Below, in pieces: positions 6,604 through 10,815 of a stretch of DNA of 10,815 nt. The stretch spans positions 1 to 10,815 of the forward strand of contig CAUWLJ010000112.1 in NCBI GenBank assembly GCA_963559585.1, written 5' to 3'. Origin of the DNA: Eisenbergiella sp963559585 (GTDB lineage Bacteria; Bacillota; Clostridia; Lachnospirales; Lachnospiraceae). The translations under genes and the position numbers were made by a program. Each line of letters starts with the position of its first letter. The first letter of the stretch is position 1. Under the pieces are notes generated by a model. It ran no database searches. It was not told where the DNA came from and saw only the letters and a list, made by a program, of their open reading frames with translations.

Positions 6604-6685
6604 TATTGAGCATAGCAATTCAGCGCTTCATTTGCAGCAGTTCATGCCGATGCTGACTGCTCCATAGGTGCCGACAGGACTGTTC

Positions 6686-6815
6686 CTTCTCTTGTTACTG
6701 TTCACGGGCCTATTCAAAGTTTTACTGCGTAAAAGAGGCCCGCTCACTCCTGAATCACATTCTTACGCCTCAAACGGCAGGCGTTTGAGGCTGCCGTGAA
6801 CAGTAACCTTCTCTT
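6686..6815. mobile_element. 114-bp MITE-like element with 8-bp target duplication
   Basis: GTTACTGTTCACGG (6694-6707) and CCGTGAACAGTAAC (6794-6807) are perfect 14-bp terminal inverted repeats. Directly outside them lies the same 8-bp word, CTTCTCTT, at 6686-6693 and 6808-6815, as expected for a transposition target duplication. Inside are two further hairpins: GGGCCT/AGGCCC enclosing TTTTAC-TGC-GTAAAA, and GCCTCAAACG-GCAGG-CGTTTGAGGC. The element can thus fold into a closed three-way structure. There is no room for a transposase, so it would be mobilised in trans. I cannot name its family. Confidence 0.75.
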
Positions 6816-6848
6816 TCAAAGCACCAAAAATATACCGCACATAATATA

Positions 6849-6877
6849 TTGTTTTTCATGTCTGCCCTGTATATAAT
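6849..6877 (+). promoter_or_regulatory. Promoter of the small plus-strand gene
   Basis: TTGTTT (6849-6854), 17-bp spacer, TATAAT (6872-6877). The -10 is perfect. Transcription would start near 6884, giving a leader of about 40 nt before the ATG at 6926. It lies 34 bp to the right of the MITE-like element's copy of the target duplication. Confidence 0.65.
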
Positions 6878-6925
6878 GGGAATAGATTGACACTCTGCTG
6901 CATTTTTCAGATGGAGGAAACCAAT

Positions 6926-7195
6926 ATGATGTATCCTTATATGATTTTATCCGATGAAACGGAAATCGTGCATTCACAGATTCTGGAAGAAAATGGCATC
7001 CAAAAAGTTATCGTACACTTTGAACGTCCTACTGAAAACGGGTTTGATTCAGCCCGGTGTGAATTGCCGGATTATGTATGGCTTTTCAGAGAAGGATATT
7101 CCGATGAAGAAATAGCGTTTTTTGAACAGCTTTTACACAGCAACGCCCATCTTTTATATAAATATGCTGCAAACGGAGAAATACAGATTGCCTAA
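6926..7195 (+). CDS. Small acidic protein of unknown function
   Basis: An 89-aa protein, MMYPYMILSDETEIVHSQIL..., probably cytosolic since no signal peptide or membrane segment is visible. I chose the ATG at 6926 because GGAGG lies 8 nt upstream; the in-frame ATG at 6887 has no such site and would start at about the predicted transcription start. The overall pattern is a short MYPYMILSDETEIVHS opening, a basic/hydrophobic strand (QKVIVHFERP, 26-35), a conserved-looking ARCELPDYVW (43-52), and a helical acidic tail (YSDEEIAFFEQLLHSNAHLLYKYA, 58-81). From memory, similar about 85-95 aa proteins are common in Lachnospiraceae, but I know no function. It has its own promoter and a possible terminator, so it is likely monocistronic. 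Base composition is more AT-rich than the ara genes and the downstream peptidase. Confidence 0.8.
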   Translation: MMYPYMILSDETEIVHSQILEENGIQKVIVHFERPTENGFDSARCELPDYVWLFREGYSDEEIAFFEQLLHSNAHLLYKYAANGEIQIA

Positions 7196-7200
7196 TATCC

Positions 7201-7251
7201 AAAAAAGAATTAAATGAACTTATGGAATTTATTTCGGCACAATTCTTTTTT
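7201..7251 (+). terminator. Possible terminator of the small gene
   Basis: AAAAAAGAATT (7201-7211) and AATTCTTTTTT (7241-7251) form a perfect 11-bp inverted repeat starting 6 nt after the stop codon, with a T run in the second arm. The stem is almost all A/T and the loop is 29 nt, so termination strength is uncertain. The symmetry would allow function in either direction. Confidence 0.45.
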
Positions 7252-7388
7252 ATCTGTACGGCATGGAAAAAATTCTTTATTACAGAGGAAATCAGCTTCT
7301 ATTGCTGATAAAACCTGCTCCGTCCCCCGGTCATGAACCCGCCTCCTGCCACATACACTGTTAAAAAGCCGCATGGCAGGATATCTCC

Positions 7389-9218
7389 TTGAAGCACAAA
7401 AAAACATTCCTTCTCATTGTCCCATTGATTTTTGCGCTCTGTCTGGGCGCACTTTTTTTCCTGACCCACACAAACAAAGACGCCCGCCGCTTCCGGCAGG
7501 CATCGGACGATTTTTTTACAGGCTCACTGGAAAAGGACAGTCTGAGCCTGCATTATACGCTGGCCGATCCTTCCCCCTATCTGGAAGCGCCCTCCCCGGC
7601 TTCGCTCCCCGTCTATTCGGAAGAAGGCCATCGGGAAAACGCCGCCCTGTTTCAGCGTCTGCTGACAGCGCTGCAGGAGACGGACCCGGAAAAGCTCAAG
7701 GGCTTCGACCGCTATACCTATGAGCTGCTGCTGCCCTATGCGGAAAACGAACTGGCGGGCGCAAGGCTCTCTTATTTTGAAGAGCCCCTCTCCCCCTCCT
7801 CCGGGATGCACATGGAGCTGCCGGTGCTTCTGGCCGAATACACCTTCCGCACCGGCCAGGATGTACAGGACTATCTGGATATCCTGGAAAGCGTACCCGC
7901 CTACATGGAGGGGCTTGTCCGGTATGAAAAGGAAAAAGCCGCCGCAGGTCTTTTCATGCCCCAGAAGGACGCGGCTCTGGTGGTGGAGCAGTGCGATCAG
8001 ATCATGGATCCTGTGCTGCTGGAGCAGGATGAACATTTCCTGCAGGCCACCTTTCAGGAGCGGGTGGATGAGCTGATCCGGTCCGGCGGCCTGCCAGCCC
8101 AGGACAGGGATTATCTGCTGTCGGAAAACAACAGGCTTCTGCGTACCGTCGTTTCTCCGGCTTATGTGGCCCTGGCCGATCAGATTTTTCTCCTGTCGGG
8201 AAGCGAAGGGCTTTCCGGCGGGGTCTGCCAGGCAAAGGGAGGAACCGCATACTATACCTATCTCCTGCGGCGAAACACGGGCTCTGCCAGGACGCCGGAG
8301 GAGATGAAGGAGCTTCTCTCCCTGGCGCTTCAGGAGCAGTACGGACAGCTGCAGAGCCTGACGGCACAATACCGCCAGCAGACCGGACGCCTGCCGGAGG
8401 CCGGCATGAATTTTTCTGATTTCCCGCTTCAGGACGCCCAGGAGATTCTGGCTGATCTGCAGCAGCGTATGAAGGAGGACTTCCCCCCGCTGGAGCGTCT
8501 CTCCGGGGAACTGCCCGCCTGCACCACCAAGGCCGTCTCCTCTGCCATGGAGCCCTATACCAGCCCCGCCTTCTATCTCACACCACCTATGGATGATGTG
8601 ACCAAGAATGTGATCTATGTGAACCATTCGTCCACCCCGCCGGGTCTGGAGCTGTACACCACCCTGGCCCACGAGGGCTATCCGGGCCATCTGTACCAGA
8701 CCATCTACAGCCAGCTGTGGGAAAACTCCCGCACCGACAATCCGGTGAGGAACGTGCTTTACTACGGAGGCTTCGTGGAGGGCTGGGCCTACTACGTGGA
8801 AAATCTTTCCTACGGCTACGCCGCCGACCTGCTTGCGGAGCACGGCGCAGCCGAAAGCCAGCGCCTTCTGGTTCAGATCGCCCGGCTGGAACGCAATCTG
8901 CAGGTGAACCTGTACTGCCTGCTGGATCTGGCCATTCATTATTACGGCGCATCCATGGAGGAGGCCTGCCAGTCTCTGGCCGCCTTCGGCATTTCCGACC
9001 CGGATACAGCAGAGGCCATCTACGATTATATCCGCAGGGAGCCGACCACCTATCTGAAATATTATGTGGGATATCTGGAAATCCTGGAGCTGCGCCGACA
9101 GGCAGAAAACGCCTGGGGCGGGAAATTCAGCCCTCTGCGGTTCCATACCTTTCTGCTTCAGGCCGGGCCGTCGGATTTTGAGAATCTGGGGAAGCTGCTG
9201 GGGAGGACTGGAGGGTAA
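7389..9218 (+). CDS. Membrane-anchored DUF885 family putative zinc peptidase
   Basis: A 609-aa protein of the DUF885 family. The N-terminus MKHKKTFLLIVPLIFALCLGALFFLTH is a basic stretch followed by one hydrophobic segment (about 7-25), so the rest should lie outside the membrane, anchored or secreted. No proper lipobox is seen around Cys18. The C-terminal half carries HEGYPGH (residues 428-434), a gluzincin-like HExxxxH variant typical of DUF885. EGWAYYVE (464-471) supplies the likely third ligand. DUF885 proteins are regarded as metal-dependent peptidases or hydrolases; no substrate can be read from the sequence. The start is TTG with AGGA 7 nt upstream: a stop codon at 7362-7364 closes the frame, no ATG lies between it and 7389, and the hydrophobic segment would be lost with a later start. 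It stands alone, with 193 nt upstream and a convergent gene downstream. Full length for the family, no damage visible. Confidence 0.9.
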   Translation: MKHKKTFLLIVPLIFALCLGALFFLTHTNKDARRFRQASDDFFTGSLEKDSLSLHYTLADPSPYLEAPSPASLPVYSEEGHRENAALFQRLLTALQETDPEKLKGFDRYTYELLLPYAENELAGARLSYFEEPLSPSSGMHMELPVLLAEYTFRTGQDVQDYLDILESVPAYMEGLVRYEKEKAAAGLFMPQKDAALVVEQCDQIMDPVLLEQDEHFLQATFQERVDELIRSGGLPAQDRDYLLSENNRLLRTVVSPAYVALADQIFLLSGSEGLSGGVCQAKGGTAYYTYLLRRNTGSARTPEEMKELLSLALQEQYGQLQSLTAQYRQQTGRLPEAGMNFSDFPLQDAQEILADLQQRMKEDFPPLERLSGELPACTTKAVSSAMEPYTSPAFYLTPPMDDVTKNVIYVNHSSTPPGLELYTTLAHEGYPGHLYQTIYSQLWENSRTDNPVRNVLYYGGFVEGWAYYVENLSYGYAADLLAEHGAAESQRLLVQIARLERNLQVNLYCLLDLAIHYYGASMEEACQSLAAFGISDPDTAEAIYDYIRREPTTYLKYYVGYLEILELRRQAENAWGGKFSPLRFHTFLLQAGPSDFENLGKLLGRTGG

Positions 9219-9389
9219 GCCGGGCTGGAGGCAGGCCGGACTGAGGAGGATTATGACAGACGGAAGAAGGGCTGGTTGTGCTGCGTAACGTTTTCCCACG
9301 ATATTATAGAGGTCTTTCCGACCCTTGATTACGCCGCAGCGGGGGCAGACGGCTTGTCAATCCATGACTATACCGTCCACCCCCACAGA

Positions 9390-10340
9390 TTAAGATATCT
9401 CGTTTGGTATCTGAATTCCAATTAATCTGATTTCATTTAATTCTTTTGCAGATAGGCAGCCTGATTGATATAATCGTAAATATTCTTTTGAAACATCAGA
9501 ATCAAGAATCAGCACATCATCTGAATTAATAGTAACATCTACGCCATTTCTGAACAATATGGAAACGGGGTGCTCCTTCATACCAGCTACTCTTCCCAGA
9601 AGTACATTACTTGATGGCGTAATGTTCAATCTTATTTTTTTCTCTTTCAGGTAATCCATTGCTTCTTTTGATTGTGCCGCCGCAATACCATGCTGGACTT
9701 CGTCCAGATATAACTTATTAATAGCTTGTATTACATCGTTAGCAGATCCCCATTCTCCAACATGTGCTTTCAGTCTCAATCCTTCTTCTTTCGCTTTCTC
9801 ATAAATTGAAATGAAATTTTCAATCGGCTGTGCCATTTCATCCCCATACAAATCGATAGAATAAAACTGTTTATGTCCCCAAAAATGAGACAAACAATCC
9901 TCAAGATATGAAATCTCACAATGTCTCGATAATCCAATCTGTAAACGCACCTCTATCTCCGGTGCTATCCGTTCATGAATCTCTTCAAATGAATCAATCA
10001 GTTCTTCAATATCGTTATTGAAAAATGTCTTTAATCCCCAAACATCTTCACCAATTTCCAAAACTTTCACTCCGTCATATTTTGCTTGAACAAATGTGGC
10101 TTCGATAAGTAATTTTCGTTGTTGTGAAGAATTGAATCTGCTTCCTATATACTTCGTACTCCATTCATCCATCTCCTTCATCGAAGTAATCGGATGTACT
10201 AAAGGTTCAATATAATAGCCTGTTTTATTAAAAATGAACTGTCTATTTCCTCCCAAAACGAAGTGATTATGTAAATCAGATTTAGGACTCTTCCTTATTT
10301 CCGTTATATTTTCATTCTTTAATGCCTCTACAAAATCCAT
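9390..10340 (-). CDS. Adenosine deaminase-like metal-dependent hydrolase
   Basis: A 316-aa member of the adenosine/AMP deaminase superfamily, presumably cytosolic, which would hydrolytically deaminate a purine nucleoside or related compound. All key motifs are present: DLHNH with His24 and His26 (metal), Gly166 in LYGDE (substrate loop), KAHVGE with His193 and Glu196 (metal and proton transfer), QHG with His218, and NSDD with Asp274-Asp275 (metal/catalytic). It ends about 40 residues after that pair, where classical deaminases usually run somewhat longer, so the last helix may be lost. In-frame ATGs exist at 10430 and 10346. GAGG abuts the 10346 ATG but sits 6 nt before the ATG at 10340, which I chose. 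Base composition is clearly more AT-rich than the ara and DUF885 genes. The true substrate may differ from adenosine. I saw no terminator in the short gap after it. Confidence 0.82.
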   Translation of the reverse strand: MDFVEALKNENITEIRKSPKSDLHNHFVLGGNRQFIFNKTGYYIEPLVHPITSMKEMDEWSTKYIGSRFNSSQQRKLLIEATFVQAKYDGVKVLEIGEDVWGLKTFFNNDIEELIDSFEEIHERIAPEIEVRLQIGLSRHCEISYLEDCLSHFWGHKQFYSIDLYGDEMAQPIENFISIYEKAKEEGLRLKAHVGEWGSANDVIQAINKLYLDEVQHGIAAAQSKEAMDYLKEKKIRLNITPSSNVLLGRVAGMKEHPVSILFRNGVDVTINSDDVLILDSDVSKEYLRLYQSGCLSAKELNEIRLIGIQIPNEIS

Positions 10341-10454
10341 ATTCATCCTCGTTTTTTCAATCTTCAGCCTCACAGTAAATAGCCATTTGCATAAAAATAA
10401 AAGAGAGTTTGGGATAATCCTAAAAATCATTTTGAGAAAGCAGGTGCCCGCTTC

Positions 10455-10618
10455 CTAGAGCGTGTTTGAAAATTGCTTTCTGCCAGATGTGCGTCCCAAT
10501 TTGTGGGAGATTTGCCCCAAATGAGCGCGGCGTAGTGGTACGGTCCGTGAATTTGGGGCAAATATACCGCAAAGTGGGACGTGCAGATGGCGGGAATGAA
10601 TTTTCAAACACGCTCTAG
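10455..10618. mobile_element. 164-bp palindromic MITE-like element
   Basis: Terminal inverted repeats of 20 bp are perfect: CTAGAGCGTGTTTGAAAATT at 10455-10474 and its complement at 10599-10618. The two halves remain complementary almost to the centre; for example CGTCCCA pairs with TGGGACG, and ATTTGCCCCAAAT pairs with ATTTGGGGCAAAT. The whole unit can therefore form one long imperfect hairpin. The CTAG ends allow a TA target duplication outside a GAGCGTGTTTG... repeat, a pattern seen with some IS5- and IS630-type elements. It carries no transposase. It lies about 115 bp upstream of the deaminase-like gene and may have separated it from its promoter. Confidence 0.8.
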
Positions 10619-10723
10619 TCAATAAATGGCAGTCAGATTGCTGGAAAGTCTTAAAATTCAACCTTTTTCAAGGTATCGTATTAATATTGTATTAAAGCTC
10701 CATTTTGGGGCAGTAGATAGGAC

Positions 10724-10758
10724 AAAAAAGGCTGTAACCCTTATAGTTACAACCTTTT
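10724..10758 (-). terminator. Intrinsic terminator of the tRNA transcript
   Basis: On the minus strand AAAAGGTTGTAAC (10758-10746), a 7-nt loop, and GTTACAGCCTTTT (10738-10726) form a 13-bp stem with one G/U pair. The stem runs into six T (10729-10724). It starts 7 nt after the last tRNA base. Confidence 0.85.
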
Positions 10759-10765
10759 CTATAAA

Positions 10766-10815
10766 TCGAAGCGACGTGATTCGAACACGCGACCTCTGCG
10801 TCCCGAACGCAGCGC
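10766..10815 (-). tRNA. tRNA-Pro (anticodon CGG), 3' part
   Basis: Read on the minus strand, the visible part is the anticodon arm CTGCG-TTCGGGA-CGCAG, a variable loop AGGTC, a T arm GCGTG-TTCGAAT-CACGT (one G/U pair), the acceptor strand CGCTTCG and discriminator A. The anticodon CGG (10805-10803) reads the proline codon CCG, and the G after it is usual for tRNA-Pro. The 5' acceptor and D arm lie beyond the window. No CCA is encoded. The 3' end was placed by the 7-nt acceptor strand plus discriminator. Confidence 0.93.

Larger units (their letters stand above)
6278..6925. other. Intergenic region between divergent araR and the small plus-strand gene
   Basis: About 650 bp without a gene. From left to right it holds the araR leader with the inverted repeat at 6355, the ara promoter, the TGTATATATACA palindrome, and about 80 bp (6604-6685) in which I see nothing. 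The MITE-like element at 6686-6815 and the promoter of the small gene follow. The left half is markedly AT-rich compared with the ara genes. Confidence 0.8.

Noticed and set aside
9252..9287. Eleven-codon frame (MTDGRRAGCAA) after GGAGG, 3 nt before its ATG
   Set aside because: Very short, spacing too tight, no promoter or recognised leader function.
7524..9299. Minus-strand frame of 591 codons opposite the DUF885 gene
   Set aside because: Long only because of G/C-rich codons on the other strand; no recognised motif, whereas the plus strand has an intact metal site and an export signal.
9280..9352. Minus-strand fragment reading VCPRCGVIKGRKDLYNIVGKRY, like a zinc ribbon
   Set aside because: Preceded by a stop codon without a start or ribosome binding site and too short to assign; it may be chance or a gene remnant.
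10420..10661. Minus-strand small frames over the 164-bp palindrome
   Set aside because: They read through the palindrome's inverted arms and have no homology that I recognise.

Overview
The window looks like a chromosomal segment of a Gram-positive, anaerobic Firmicute, most likely a gut Lachnospiraceae or related Clostridia. This rests on strong GGAGG-type ribosome binding sites, a split (two-subunit) transketolase, a GntR-LacI type AraR regulator, many compact palindromic repeats, and a tRNA without an encoded CCA. Genus cannot be fixed by reading alone.

Positions 1-6620 hold an L-arabinose catabolic cluster on the minus strand. Transcription runs right to left: araR (regulator), araA (L-arabinose isomerase), an araB/araK-type FGGY kinase (L-ribulokinase), araD (L-ribulose-5-phosphate 4-epimerase), then the N-terminal transketolase subunit. 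The first 12 bases of a C-terminal transketolase subunit overlap its end at the window edge. Together these genes convert L-arabinose to L-ribulose, L-ribulose-5-P and D-xylulose-5-P, and pass the product into the non-oxidative pentose phosphate pathway. A consensus promoter (TTGACA-17-TATAGT) lies about 230 nt upstream of araR, in a leader carrying several TTGTAT motifs that could be AraR sites. No arabinose transporter is in the window.

The gaps inside the cluster are unusually structured. A 57-bp twin repeat with five predicted hairpins separates araB from araD. A 152-bp multi-hairpin element separates araD from the transketolase gene. Upstream of araR, a 114-bp element has 14-bp perfect terminal inverted repeats and an 8-bp flanking direct repeat, the signature of a transposed MITE-like insertion.

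Positions 6840-9218 hold two plus-strand genes. One is a small (89 aa) conserved-looking protein of unknown function with its own promoter and a possible terminator. The other is a membrane-anchored DUF885-type putative zinc peptidase (HEGYPGH motif) with a TTG start.

Positions 9390-10815 return to the minus strand. An AT-rich adenosine-deaminase-like gene retains the metal and catalytic motifs but has a short C-terminus. Its upstream region carries a 164-bp near-perfect palindromic MITE-like element flanked by TA. The window ends in the 3' part of tRNA-Pro(CGG) followed by a strong intrinsic terminator. An AT-rich gene next to a mobile palindrome and a tRNA suggests an acquired segment. I see no evidence for a wholly new multi-gene system here; the most notable items are the palindromic elements and the regulatory leader of the ara cluster.
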